This document shows, in pieces, positions 24,051 to 36,594 of a stretch of 64,000 nt of DNA. The stretch is from Entophlyctis helioformis (lineage: Eukaryota; Chytridiomycota; Chytridiomycetes; Chytridiales; Chytriomycetaceae). The stretch covers positions 109,877 to 173,876 of the forward strand of contig JAHLKH010000039.1 of NCBI GenBank assembly GCA_025526915.1. Direction: 5' to 3'. Each line of letters begins with the position of its first letter. Positions within the stretch are counted from its first letter, which is position 1. Both the position numbers and the translations under genes were made by a program. The notes under the pieces are model-generated. The model was not told where the DNA came from and searched no databases. It was given only the letters and a program-made list of their open reading frames with translations.

Positions 24051-26244
24051 ATGCTTCGACCGCCGGGAATACCACTGGGCAGACCATCGCCGCCAGTGGT
24101 TAGTCCAATCGTGCACGCCATCACCATGCCTCCCATCACCGATGCCCTCCTTTACTCCAAGGCGAGCCCCGATATCCCAGTGGGATACGCCCTGTTGGAC
24201 TTGATCCCCCACTGAGCGTCAGCGCCGACGAGCAAGTGATTGCGGCTCTCTGTGCTCTTGGCGCCACGGTCTACACAGCCTACAAGAACGGGCCAGTAGC
24301 TTTGCCTTCGTCAGCAACGGGCAGATACATCATGGACGGCAGGATTCCGCAACTCGAGTGTCTGCCCAAGGGATATGAGCTCTATATGCAGCCCTGGAGC
24401 AGGCATATCATTGTTCTTGGTCACCCATCGCGGTATGCCTGCACATGCGTTGCCAGTCGGCTTGTTGTCGCGACAACCGCGTTTTTGTGAAAGCGCAGGT
24501 GCACGGATGCTGACATGCAAGTGCTGCGCGGCATGGACAGAGAGCCCTTTATGAGTCTCGAAAACTTCCAGCTCCATCTCGCTTGGCTTGTGCTGATCCA
24601 CGTGGCTCTCGAGTCGACGTTCCAAACCTTGCCTGAGAGCCACTCGCTGGTGTTTACAAGCCCGGCTTCGTGTGACTGCGGTCTGTGTCCACGCGGAACG
24701 TGCCAGAGCCTTGTTGCCGTCAAGGCAACACAGAGCGGCCTTGTCTCTCTTCTGTCGAGTGGCACTCGGATGGCTCGCGCGGTTGTTGAGGTCTCTGACC
24801 AACGCCAGACACAGATCAAGTCGTTTGGTTGGAAGCAACACACGCCTGCTCAGGGGCAGCACGATCAGCCAATGCCAGTTCAGCAGCCCCCGCCGGCACT
24901 GACACAGCAGCTATCCAACCAGCAGAAACGCCAATCCAACCAGCAGCTTCGTGGGCCTGCAGCTAAGCCAACAACCAGGCGTATCATACGGTTCAAACTA
25001 ACCAAGCCGCCTCCGAGCACGGCCATGGCAGAACGCAAGGCGTCTGAGATGGATGCTGCTGTCGCGATGGTTGAGATATCCAACAGGGGCGTGGTCGTGC
25101 CAACAACACCGCCGATCCCGGAATCTGCAAGCATTGAGCAGGCTACTCGCCTCTCATCCCCGCTGGCACTGTCTGTTGCCGCACCAGACCAAGCTCCGCC
25201 CGACGATCCTGACGCTCCTGAACTGGTTCCTAAACTGGAAGTCGAGACGAGTGGAGTCACAATGACGACAGCCGATCAGGATGCGGATCAAGATGCCGAC
25301 GCGCATGCTTGGCCGACGATCGAGCGCACCGACGATGCCGATGATAGCAAGGAGCCCGCAGCTGTCGTCAACCATGCAGTGGTGATCGGGCTGGGGATGT
25401 GGTGTGGATCGAGACCAGACTCAGTCTTGTCGATGATACCGACAGCCGTCAGGATCTGGCCGAGATGCGTGCGCCATGGACTTTTCAGGAACACGTCGTG
25501 CTCTGGCCCGCCATGGTCATTGGTGTTGTTGCAGACGAAGGCCTGGATTGGGACCATGGACAGACGATTATTGTGCCGCCGATTGCTGCGTCTGGCCAAC
25601 GGGGCAGGATGGATCTGGCAGCAGACTCGAATGCCATTGTGCATGGGACTGGATGTGGCCATGGAGACCGTGTTCCTGGCCGCACTGACGGGATCCGTAT
25701 CTCGATGAGTGCACCTAACACGATCCTGATTGGCGGGCCGAATGGAAGGCGGCCACAGGGACGAAAGGTCATGGTCGCTCAGGACAGAGTGCCACGCCTG
25801 GTGTACACGACGATCCTCTTTGGGACCGACTGGAAGGACAAGCGGTACTGGATTACTGTTTCTGGCGATGTGGTCCATCCGCATCGCGGCCGTCCGTTGC
25901 TCGCGTTTGAGCAGTGGCTTGTGCATCTTGCGTTTGCGTACCCTGGACAGCCGCCGTTGACGGAGACGAGCGACGTGGAGTCCAGGTTCCTGAGCACTGA
26001 ATGCGACCGTGGGGCGACCGTCGTGTGGATGCCACGCGACGCACTGCTGCAAGCATATGTGGATGCGCTTGTTGAGCATTGTCGGCCGTCCAAGTGGACG
26101 ATGGATCTGCGACATGATCACGGCATTGCCCGGCCGATCCCTGCTGCTGGTCCAGCACAGGAGGCTGCTGTCGCTGCGACCCAAGACTGTGCTGGTGTGA
26201 ATGCGATTGCTGCGCATGCTGCTGCATCTGTCGATCTGGTGTGA
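24051..26244 (+). CDS. Candidate Clr2-like transcription-silencing protein
   Basis: Two exons, 24051-24432 and 24499-26244, about 709 aa if one C is restored in the CCCCC run at 24206-24210 and one G in the GGGG run at 25392-25395; both restorations keep the phases consistent. The N-terminal third carries LPKGYELYMQPWSRHIIVLGHPSR, split by the intron from FMSLENFQLHLAWLVL and CDCGLC. This resembles the Clr2 N-terminal pattern (LP-x-GY, GHPS, F-S-x-x-F-x-HL-x-WL, C-x-C-x-x-C). A disordered Gln/Pro/Ala-rich middle follows, then a C-terminal domain with GDVVWIETRLSL, IGGPNGRRPQGRKVMV and YTTILFGTDWKDKRYWI. Clr2 is a SHREC subunit in fission yeast. Start codon uncertain; assignment rests on motif resemblance only. 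Confidence 0.45.
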
Positions 26245-26303
26245 CTGATGAGCACTGCACGCCCCGATGCTCGCGATGCTGTGCACGAATACAGTCCACT
26301 ATT

Positions 26304-26375
26304 CTTGAGAGTCAGTCGCCGATTGGCTATCCAACTTGCCACGTGTATTCACGTGATACGGACTCCATCCGGCCA
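26304..26375 (-). promoter_or_regulatory. E-box/CCAAT promoter module, copy 2 (inverted)
   Basis: Upstream of FIS1. ATTGG (inverted CCAAT) at 26322-26326, CACGTG at 26340-26345 and 26350-26355, flanked by CTTGAGA (26304-26310) and GACTCCATCCGGCC (26360-26373). Read on the minus strand it matches the module at 22244-22322 in order and near-identical spacing. Confidence 0.55.
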
Positions 26376-26527
26376 CTTTCCGTCATATTATTCTGCGGGG
26401 ATCCTCACGATCAACCAAACAGACCACATACTTGTAGGCGGCATGGCCGTGGATGCGTGTGCGCTGTCTACTGGCCGTTCATGCTGGCTGCTGACTGTTG
26501 GTTCATGGCATCGCTCGCTGGCCCAGA

Positions 26528-27534
26528 ATGAACTCGCTTCCGTACGCAGTCGAGGCCGAGATTGCGCTTGCTCCCGAGGAGCTGCAGGTGCGTACGGCAG
26601 CGTCTGTGCAGCTTCTGTGCAGCTTCTGTGCAGCGACTGGCAGCCTTGGCTGGGAGCTGCTGCTGCTGCTGCTGCTGCTGCTGAAAGGCTGACTGACCGA
26701 CTGGCCGACCGACCGACCGACCGACTGGCTGCCTTGCCGTTGTGGTGGCTCCTGGCTGTGCCGTGTGTGGTTGCGTGCGTGTGACGAATGGCCCAACAGA
26801 CGCTGCGGGACCTGTACAAGAAGGAGGGCACCGCAGTCTCGCCGCAGACCAAGTTCAACTACGCATGGGCTCTCGGTGCGTCTGTCTTGCCTGCCCCTCG
26901 CCTGCCCCTCGCTTGTCCCGCCTGCGACAGGCTGCCGTGCACAATGACTCACGAAACACAACAGTGCGCAGCACACACAAACAGGACCAGCAGCTCGGCG
27001 TCGATCTCCTGCACAGTAGGCCACTCCTGCGTCAACGCCGCCTGTTTTCGTTCAATCTAACCCTGTCTGGCGACGGTCATATCACACCATGCCACACCAT
27101 TGGCACCTGCAGGCATCTACCGTGAGAACCCGGGAAGAAGACGCGAGTGTCTCTACTACCTCGCTCTTGGCGAGTACAAGCTGAGCAACTATGCCGTGAG
27201 TGCCGTTTCAACGTGGCGCTGTTCTGCCGGTATCCTGGTATCCTGGTTGGGGCTATGCAAGGGCTGACGCTCGATGCAGAAGGCGCGTCGGTACAACGAG
27301 ACACTGCTCAACATGGAGCCGAGCAACCAGCAGGCGCTGTCTCTCAAGAACCTCATTGCCGAGCGCGTCCAGCAGGGTGAGTTGGCCCAGCCGGTGCGTG
27401 CGATCCCTGTGGCCATCTCAGCTAACCATTCTGCGACGTGCACAGAGGGTCTCGTTGGCATGGCCATTGTCGGCGGTGTTGTGGCTGCCGCTGGTCTCAT
27501 TGGCGCCATGTTCATGCGCCGTGGCAGAGACTAG
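26528..27534 (+). CDS. FIS1: FIS1, mitochondrial/peroxisomal fission adaptor
   Basis: Six exons: 26528-26587, 26800-26875, 26965-27015, 27113-27195, 27280-27376, 27446-27534; 151 aa, the usual family length, with no frame breaks. The protein is a TPR-like helical bundle: [70 protein letters not shown] and [16 protein letters not shown]-terminal tail anchor follows ([21 protein letters not shown]) with a basic RRGRD end. FIS1 sits in the outer mitochondrial membrane and recruits the dynamin fission machinery through adaptors. Intron 1 (26588-26799) carries a CTG microsatellite and GACC tandem repeats. Confidence 0.95.
26657..26725. repeat. CTG and GACC microsatellites in FIS1 intron 1
   Basis: About nine CTG units (26657-26683) followed by about five GACC/CCGA units (26705-26725), both within the first FIS1 intron. 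Confidence 0.8.
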
Positions 27535-27684
27535 ACACGCTCGTTGCCCTTCTCCTGTCCTCTTCTCTTTCCCCTCTTTGCCTCATCTTCTGTCCGTCCA
27601 TCTGCAACGTGCTTCGCAGTGTCTGTCACGCATGACTATAAAAGCCAGTCATTGGATGTTCTTTGCAATCTGGCTCAACCGTTT

Positions 27685-30600
27685 TTACTGCGTTGCCTCT
27701 TCTTCCTCGTCCTCGTCGCTATCGTCGTCATCGTCGTCGCTGTCGTCATCACCACTGTCATCCTCCTCGTCGTCGTCATCGTCGTCGTCATCGTCCTCAT
27801 CTTCAGACGACGATTCGACTGCTGCTGCAACAGGCGTGCCACGCGGCACGCCACTCCGCTCGAATGCAGCCCCAACAGCAGCCCAACGCAGTAACTGCAC
27901 CACCTCCAGCAGCCGCAGCGGCACTCGACCACGTCGCCCGCCCGCCAGTGCCCGATGCAGAGACAGGCGGCGCAGCAGATGCAAGCCTCCGCGGCGTCTC
28001 CTTCAACCGCGCCAGCGCCTGTGCATCATCAACGTTGTTGGGCTCTGCCAAGAACGCGTCGAGCGCCACAACGCGCTTCTTTAGCCGCTTGGTGCTCTTG
28101 ACCTCCTTGACCGCCCCCGTCACCACGCGGTCACGGTTCCAGTGCTCGTTGGTCTCCTATTGTTTGGCCATTGCCCATCCGTGCTGGTCAGCTGCATGTG
28201 CAAGTCAAAGCAAGGCAAGACGGGACGGGGCGGCGCGGCGCGGCTTACATGGACAATCCGAAGAGCGGGGTCAGAGGGGAGGGCTGCCCAAGGTGGGATG
28301 TCTTCATAGCCTTCTGTGGGTGCCATGATTGCGTGGGAGAGCGTGCCAGAGTGTACTTGTCAAGACCGTCGAATGGATCGGCCGGCTTGGAGACACCCTG
28401 CGACCCAGCAAGGATCCGCGACAGCCGCTCGAGCGTCTTGGTCCGCGCGGCTTCCTGGCTCTGCACTGCTTGGTGTTTCATCCGTGCCAGGTGACGAAGC
28501 CGCAGGAAGAGCCACGGGGTAGACGGCCTGGTAAACAAGTCCCATTAAGAACCGGCCGCGGTCACGGATATCGTAGTTGACGTCAAACTTGGCGAGGTTA
28601 GCGCGTACTCGAAGCATTTGCGCACCGTCTCACGTTCAGCAGCGTCGACTCGCTTCTCGGCATCTGTTGCTGTGGATGCTGTCGGCGATGAGGCGACAAG
28701 TGCCCATCGCGATTCGACATTGACGCTGATGGCAGCCGCGAGATTGAGGATCTGCAGCTTGACAATGGGCTCTTCAGCGGCGAACGTTTGGAGAGAGATG
28801 CGGAGCGCGTCAGGTGCTGTCTTGGTCAGAGTTTTGACGTGGTGTCCGACGAGCCAGAGCACAGATGCTTTGGCCATGGGGACGGAAATGGCGCTGTAGG
28901 TCTTGAACAGGCGGCGAATAAGAGCATTGTGTGACGTGTGCTGCTGAGAGGATAGGGTAGACTCTGCGCCGCCTGGCGTGGCATTGTCTGTGCGGCCTTG
29001 CAGCAGTCGGCGCAGCACAATGATGGCCTCTCCGACAATAGTGGCTGTTCATGGCTCAATATCAGCCGTCATATTCATGCAGGCACATGGACGGCTGCAC
29101 ATACCGCTTGTTTCCGAGATGAGACCAACAAGCGACTGCAGACTGCTCTCCACGATCTGCGGTCGGCGGCTCGCAAGACGGCCCCATACTTGGATCGTGC
29201 GGACACAGAGTTGTTCGTTGGGGCTTGCCAGATACGCCTAGCCACACAAGCCAATCAGCAAACAATAGCGCCAAGTCAGCCAAGCCGGGCACATACCCGA
29301 AACTCGGACAGAATGAACGGCGTGTTGGTGTCCGACGCAATATGCTCCAAAATTTCCAGCTTGAGATTGCGAATGACAGAGGGCTCGCCCTCAAAGACAA
29401 CAAACTGCTGTGCATACGTCTCAAACGCGGCCGGCAGTCGCTTGGCAATAGAGAGGATGATGAGAAGCACCGAGTAGAGTTCTTCGCGCGACTCGCGCAC
29501 AAGGCGGACAAGAGCCACAGACGCGCGCTGCAGGTCGCGTACAGGCGCAATGTAGTAGTACATTGTCGCGACTTGGATGACGACCGACGGGTTGCGACTG
29601 AGCAGCAGCGGGCGGCAGCAGCGGAGCAAGAGGATGTGGTCAACGTCCAACGCTTTGCCGCGTGCAACCGACTGCAGCGTGTTGAGGCTACCGGCAGATG
29701 ACGATGGCGTTGACGGCGTATCGGCAAAAAAGGACGCATTATTGCCCGCACGAGTCGGCGACGATGAGCTGATGCTTTCATCTTCCAAGTTGGGCTCAAC
29801 AAAGTGCGAACGGACGTATCGCAGGAGCAGCGACAGGATCTCCAGTTGGCCCCATTCATCGCAGTCGACAAGCAGCCGGCACAGCTTGCGGAAATGCTTG
29901 TGGATGAGATCAAAGCGCTCAGGGCAAACCAGGTTGGCTGTCGAGACGGCTGTGCCAAGAACGACGGTCGACTTGTCGTTGAGCAGCTGCTGGATGAGCT
30001 CGATCAGGTACTCCTTTTGGGTTGGGTCGAGACTGTCGGCAGTCGGATATGGAGTGTCAGGCATGAACAACAGCAGTGAGTGATGCCGTGTCTGGGCTGG
30101 ATAGCAAGTTCGAACCTGAAGCACTTTGGAATGGCGTTGGCTGCTGCCTTTCGCACATATGGCGACAGATCGGAGACACCCTTGCGAAGGGCGAGGGTGA
30201 CTGGAAAGAAGCATGTCAGTCAGGCAGACTGCATTGCAAGCTGCTGCTGCTGATTCTGCTTCTGCTACTGCTTGAGCATGACTTACTGATGGGCACAATG
30301 ACGGGAACTGTCCGGTGCACGCCACACGATCCATCCAGGGTGAGTAGGCAGGCCAGGTTTGGACGAGCAGGACAGGCGACTTACTGCGGATGCTGGACAT
30401 GACACGCAGAGCCATGGCGCGAATGAGCGGGTTCTTGTCGGTCAGATCTGTGGCAGCATTGCAAGCACGTGTGAGCGGCCACCAGCCGAACGACGGATGT
30501 CCATGCTCGGCAGATGGATGGCACCTTTCTGGAAGGTGTTGATGGAGAGCAGCGCAAGATCGGGCTGCTCCTCTGCGTACCGCAGCAGGTAGATGTACAC

Positions 30601-31103
30601 GAGCTTGCGCACCTCGAACGACTGCGACGCGACGTTCTTGATGACGTGAGGGAAGAACTCGGACACGTTGCGGCCCCTAGACATGAGCTGCAGCCGCCAG
30701 GCAGGGTCAGCCCACTCGGTTGTGCCTGGCACGGCACCGCACGGCACAGCATGGGCCATCGCACATACCGCAATGAGTCGCTTGAGCGCATCGACCTTTT
30801 CCTTGTCAAACTGCCGCCGCCGTGGCGCATGGCATGGCTGTCAGTCAGACGCCTCGGCAGGCAGGCAGGCAGACAGGCAGGCAGGCAGGCAGATGGCCGT
30901 GCAGGCACTGGACGCAGCGCACGCCCGCCCACCTTGGACTCGAGGCCAGGCGCAATGTCCGACATGCGCTCCTCGGCCGTGTCGTACAGGTGCGCAGGCA
31001 CGCCGACCTCCTTGGTCTTCTCGACGATCTGCGTCGTGAGCATCTGCGACAGCCGGCCCGCCTCGCTTGCTAACGACGCTGCGGTGCGCACAACGCTGTC
31101 CAT
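27685..31103 (-). CDS. APL6: AP-3 complex beta subunit
   Basis: Ten exons: 31103-30933, 30810-30769, 30687-30525, 30447-30385, 30307-30287, 30200-30116, 30032-29297, 29237-29105, 29044-28249, 28156-27685; about 890 aa. The adaptin trunk is clear: [100 protein letters not shown]. The [15 protein letters not shown] segment and the acidic Ser/Asp/Glu C-terminus mark AP-3 rather than AP-1/2. Exon 5 is only 21 nt. Breaks: one base missing near 28600, one extra C in the run at 28515-28518, one base missing near 28346, and a change to the acidic frame around 27850-27990. AP-3 carries cargo from Golgi/endosomes to the vacuole. Confidence 0.9.
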
Positions 31104-31264
31104 CTGCGCTTTGCTTTTAAGGCGGCCTCGGCGTCTGTGTGTGCGTGTGCGTGTGTCTGTATGTGGTCCTGTGCGGGTGCTCTTCCCACACGCTGTCGTT
31201 TGCTGGCTGGCTTTGTGCTTGTTCGACCTTGTCGGCTTGACGACGATTCCGCAAAACACACGAG

Positions 31265-34200
31265 ATGCTTGCGCGGCGTTCAAGGCAGCGGCTGCTGCTG
31301 GCGGCGGCGTCGCTTGGGTCGCTGGCGCTGCTCGCCCTGGCAGGCTGGGTGTTCCTGGCGTACCGCATCGACCCAAAGGGCTGCGATGGCAACTACATCG
31401 CATCCCACTACGTGCCCATGCGCAACTTCTCGTGCTCGGCCCGCCCGGCCCTCGATGCCCGCTACACGCTGCTGCTGCACCGCGACCAGGACGACGCCGC
31501 AAAGGACGACGAGGTGCGATCCGCCCGCCTCGTTGCACTGCATCTGCCGCCCGCCTTACACGGGCAGCTCAGGCCGCACAACTGACCACTCGCTCTGCCC
31601 CGCCTCGCGCAGTTCAAGGGCATTCCCCGTGCTGTTCCTGCCTGGCAATGCTGGCAACTTCAAGCAGGTCCGCACGTTCGCGAATGTGGCGCAACGAATG
31701 CGCGACTGGAAGCGTGACGACGGCGCCTTTGGCATCCCGTTCCTGGACATCTATGCCAGTAAGCCGCTGTCGATCAGCCGATACACGATCGAAGCCACTC
31801 TCTGCTCACGTTCGCGCCATGCCCTCCAGTCGACACAGATGAAGAGCTGTGCGCATTCTCAGAAGCAGCACTTGTCAACCAGGCTATCTATGCCAGCGAA
31901 GCCATCGCATACATTCTGAGTCTGTACAGCAGCATCCCGGACGGCCCGCGATCCGTCTATGTCGTTGGCCATTCAATGGGCGGTTTTGTGGCGCGGCTGA
32001 TCCCCGTCCAAGCCGCCCTCATGCCCGATTCTCCGTTCAGAAAGGGGAGCATTGAAGCCATCCTGACGCTCTCATCACCGCACAATCACCCGCCAGCACC
32101 TCTGAGTCGCGGCATGGCCAATCTGTACCGCACCGTCAACCAGCAATGGCGGTCCATGGCTCCGTCAGTTGCCAACATCACCATCGCTTCCGTTGCCGGT
32201 GGACGCAAGGATCTCATCTTGAACTCGGTCCTCACGGAGCTGGACGGTGTTGTTGATCCTTCACGAGGCGTCCACACATACTCTACGGCTCTGACAGGAG
32301 TGTGGGCGTCTACTGACCACGAAGGGTCAGTGTGGTGCAACCAGCTGCTGGAGACGGTCGCAGAGGCTATCTACGACATGCGGAATCCGCAGCTGCCTTA
32401 CCGCACAGCGCCGCCAGAGACCCGCATGCAGACGCTGCATAGATACTTTAACGCGTCTCTGGACCGCAGTAAGTTGCTTGTATCATGCTACACCGTCTCT
32501 GCACTCGATCCTGACGCACAGACTGTCAGCCATTGGCGAGCCAAAGCCAATGTCGGCGCGCAGCACCAAATACAAGGTGATATCCAAGCCGGTCATCACA
32601 GCCACCCTTCGAGACGACGACGATATCAACAACCATCTTCTTGATCTGCCGCTGCTGCACATGCAGCTTAATGCGTCTGCTGCGTCTAAAAGCAAGGCCT
32701 CGATCAGCCCGCCTCGCCCGGTCATCCGTATCCTCACCAACAGCAGCCAACTGAGCCAGCAAGTCGACCCGTTTTTGCAGTATGAGAATCCAGTCACCAA
32801 GGTCATGCCGCGCATTCCATTCCGATCACGGCTCGTCCCTCTGGCAACCACTGCGCCGTTTGAAATTCTGTTCTTCTGGCGATCGTCACCTCGAGCTGCG
32901 ACGCGGCCGGCATGGACGCTCTTTGAGCTCGACACACGCGATGCCGTGCCTGCCAATGCGACAGACATTAGTCTGTACACAGACGTCGGATCGCTGTCGC
33001 ACGGGTTTCTGGAGACGTCGATTGCCGACACACAAGACCCCGTCACGGTCAAAGTGTCGTCATTAGGTGGGTCTGGCTGGGTTGTATGAATGCCGGACGC
33101 ACGCGTCTGACGCTGTCATCCTACAGGGCTTATCTTTGGGTTCTTCAAGATGATTGATACGCCTGGCATGATGACGCGGATCGTGTTCCCGCGCGTCACA
33201 GACAGCCACCTCAAGTACCACATGCAGATTGTTCCTGAATGCAGTACGTTTCACAGTGCGTGAATCATGGTGCTCGCCCCATGCTAAAGCATGCACATTT
33301 GCAGACGAGACACCGTTGTTCCAGTCGTTTATCGAGTACTCTGCGCCTCCATCGCTCGACTCCAAGTTCACGGCCAACATCTCGGATGTCCTCGTTCGTG
33401 GTACAGCAACCCAACGCACAGAAAGCCGTCTGCTGGCCTGCAAGTGTCGTTGTACACCAGCGCGCCGTGCCGCCGTGCTCGGCTGCGCTTCAAGGTCCAC
33501 TGGATTGCGAGTTTGGCGCCGCTCGTGGGCGACTATGCGACATTCCTGCCAAGCGCGATTGTTGCTGCCATGCTCATGTACGCTGCTGAATGGCAAAGTG
33601 CCAGCAGTCAGTCTGGTGGGTGTGCGCGGCCGTTTGTTGCCGACTGCTGCCATTGTGTCGCCTCCTGACACTTGTTTTCGTTGGCGGGGCTGGATAGGCA
33701 AAGCGCAGTCGTTTGAAGGGACCGTTCTGGGCAGCTACCAGCGCATTATCCGCATACTGTTTGCTGTTGACATTGCCTACCCGATCCTTGCGTCGCTTGG
33801 CGTTCTGCCAAAGACGCTCTTTCTCGGCCCTCGCGACGTGTTTGTCAACATCTTTGGCATAACCTTTTGGTTTTCCATCTCTACGGGCGTTCTGTTGACA
33901 CTCTTCTACCCATGACCGCCGTCGTGTTCCTTGCAAGCAACATTCTTGGACGGTGCTACGGCCGCTGTACTTTCCGCAACGAAGCACCGCGCTCGGTGTT
34001 GGGATCGGATGCGTGGCGACTGCTGCCGCGGTGCTGGGTCCGAGCCGCATCCATGTGGTTGAGGTCGCGCTGTTTGCATATGCGCTGGGTGCGTGTGCGG
34101 CGGCAACGTTTGCTGCATCTGCCTCGACACATTCCATGACTGCGTCATCGCTTGCGCTGCAGCCAACGGCATGGACTGTGCAGGGTACGCGGTTGATGCT

Positions 34201-34732
34201 GATGCTGTCTGTCGTGTCATTGCCGGTTGCTGCTCTGCGCTGCGTGGCAGCTGGATGGGGGCCGGCCGGGCCAGGATACGACGCAATCTCGTGGACGCTG
34301 TTTGAAGTGGTGTCTTGTCGGCGGCTTGGGTTGGTTGGGGCCATCGCGTTTGGCCCTGTGCTTGGATTGCCGCCGTTTTGGGGACCGTTTGCATCTGCTG
34401 GACGATCTGGATACGCGACCCCGCCCATGTCGGATGCCATGGACAGCAGCAGCAGTGGCGGCAGCAGTAGTGGCAGCAACAGCCGCAGCAACGTTCGCGA
34501 CGGCCGTCGGAGAAGCGGCAACAGCAATGCGAGCAGCAGCATGGTGTTGGGATGGCCGACGCACACCGTCGTCGGCGCTGTCTGCTGGATCGCAAGCATC
34601 TACACGTTGGCGTTTGGATGGCGGTGGCCCATGGTTGCGTTTGAGATGCTGGACCTGGTGCTGTTCGTCGTGGTTGCGGTGCGGCTCCTGCAGCGGGGCC
34701 GCACGCGCGCGTTTCCTCGTCGGGTCGCCTGA
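31265..34732 (+). CDS. BST1: GPI inositol-deacylase (PGAP1/Bst1)
   Basis: Seven exons: 31265-31513, 31613-31758, 31830-32468, 32530-33066, 33127-33243, 33305-33615, 33698-34732; 1011 aa after four single-base corrections. N-terminal signal anchor (LGSLALLALAGWVFLAYRI), then the alpha/beta-hydrolase domain: IPVLFLPGNAGNFKQVR (oxyanion region), DEELCAFSEAALVNQA, nucleophile elbow VGHSMGGFVARLI and LSSPHNHPP. A luminal beta-rich region follows, and the last 350 residues contain several membrane helices. PGAP1/Bst1 is an ER enzyme that removes the inositol acyl chain of GPI anchors and aids ER exit. Breaks: extra C at 31625-31628; missing base near 33400; missing C at 33909-33911; missing G at 33952-33953. 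Confidence 0.9.
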
Positions 34733-34829
34733 CATGGCGCTGTGGCCGTGACCCTGCTGTGGCAATGAACGGATTTACGCCTCCTCGCTCTTAACCTGCA
34801 AGCCTGCACAGCAGCGATCCCACCCAAGT

Positions 34830-36434
34830 ATGGCCAGCGTCGACTGTCCAGCACTCGTGAAGGCCTTCGGCGGCCAGGTCATCACCTCCGCCAACTGCTG
34901 CGAGTTTGCGGGCATCACCTGCACCGTCCAGCGGGTCACCGAGATGTATGTGGCTGCTCTCTGACTGGGCTGTGCCCGCTCTCTGACAGGGCTGTGCCTG
35001 CGCTGTGCCCGTGCGGCGTCAACTGACCGTCTGCCCACAGCAACATGGACCGCCGCATCAACGGCAGCTTCAAGCTCACCGACGTCATCAACGAGCTCAG
35101 CCCCTTGACTGGCTTGGAGCAGCTGTGAGTCGCTGTGCTCCCTCCGCCCACTCCCTGCCACCCAGCTGACAGCCTGCCCCCAACAGTGTCCTCGCCAACG
35201 GCCTCTACTTTGGCAATATCCCCTCGTCCATCTCGTCACTCAGCAGCCTCGAAGTCCTGTGCGTTCATGGACACTGTGCACTGAGGGGAAGGCAACTGGC
35301 CACTGACAGAGTGTCCTTGCAACCAACAGGGACCTGTCGAACAATCGCATTGCCGGCCCTCTGCCTCCCTCGATCGGGTCGCTGTCCAACCTCAGGGTGC
35401 TGAGAGTCAGCAACAATGGTCTTCGAGGCGAGATCCCAGCCACATTTGGCAACTTGTCGCGGCTGGAAGAGTTGTGAGTGCTGTTCAGTCGTTGCGGCTA
35501 CCGCCTGCGCTGTCTAACACTGCAATATGTGTCTGCAGCTCGTTCATGAACAACGCCGATCTGCAAGGCCAGGTGCCGAGCAGCTTGAAGCTGCAAAAGT
35601 GCAATGGCCAAGAAACGAATGTGTGCTCCGACACCACCTGCGGTATCCCCCGTTGTAAGTGGATCGCTTGGACGCTGAGCATCCTTGATCCAATGGCATG
35701 TTCTCATGCGCGTCGACAGGCACCACATCTATCCTGCCCAACCCTCAGAACCCATCTCCGACTCCTGCAACGCCTGCCACTCATCTGCGGGCTCATCCGG
35801 CGTGCCCATGCCCGTCATCTTTGGCATCGTCGCTGTCGTTCTTGTCGTCGTCGCGGCCATCATGTTTGTCGTGATGAGACGCCGCTGGTCCACTCCGCCC
35901 AAGCCCAACCGTCCTGCGCCTTTCACGTCGAGTGCACCTACCACGCCGCCCAAGAACGCTCCAGTAATGCCGGCCATGCCCACGATGCCGGCCACGCCTA
36001 CGATGTCTGCCACGCCCGCACAGCTGGCAATTGCTGCCCGTGTCAAGGCGTCGCGCTCCACCCATGAAGAACCCCGCAAGGTGTCGTTTGCGGCCACGCA
36101 CTCGCGTAGCGAGCATGGTCCCATCCAGCGTGTCCTCACAGGCTACGAGCACACGGTTGCTGGTGATGACGTCGAGGCCGGCAATGCCGCCCAGCACGAG
36201 ATTGGCATGCGTGCGATCTTGGCCGCCCGCGACCAGAGAGCAGCCAATGGCGGCCACAACAACGACGAAGACGAGGACGACCAGGAGCTTGTCCCTGCGT
36301 ACAAGCGCGCTCCTGCCAAGGCTGCGATCATGCCTTCTGGCGTGATTGTGCTTGGCGGTACCGATGTGGATGGCGACGACTACAGCGACAGCAGCATTGT
36401 TGGCGAGACAGGCGGCGCAAAGACGAACCACTGA
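34830..36434 (+). CDS. LRR transmembrane protein, receptor-like, no kinase
   Basis: Six exons: 34830-34945, 35041-35124, 35187-35258, 35330-35473, 35539-35654, 35720-36434; about 415 aa with one missing base near 35781. Starts with an LRR N-cap (DCPALVKAF...CCEFAGITC), then plant-type leucine-rich repeats, one per exon (LANGLYFGNIPSSISSLSSL; LSNNRIAGPLPPSIGSLSNL; VSNNGLRGEIPATFGNLSRL), and a C-cap with KCNGQETNVCSDTTCGIPR. A Thr/Pro stalk precedes one membrane helix (VIFGIVAVVLVVVAAIMFVV) and a basic stop-transfer RRRW. The roughly 190-residue cytoplasmic tail is disordered. Introns fall after the same codon position of the repeats (phase 2), suggesting exon duplication. No signal peptide is visible from this ATG, so an upstream exon may be missing. 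Ligand unknown. Confidence 0.75.
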
Positions 36435-36594
36435 TCTGGTACCAGCAGACTGGTCTCCTGAATCGATGGCTTTGAACGCTTGAAGCAATCATAAACATGC
36501 ATTACTACTTTTTACTCAGGCGTGACCGAGTGGCTCATCAAAGCAACGAACGTGGCGTTTAAGATGGCCCGGTGCATGGAACGCGCTGTGGTTG

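Noticed and set aside
30514..31842. 442-codon plus-strand frame over the AP-3 beta and PGAP1 starts
   Set aside because: Antisense to well-supported exons, no domain, and it crosses into PGAP1 in the wrong frame; high GC content produces such open frames throughout.
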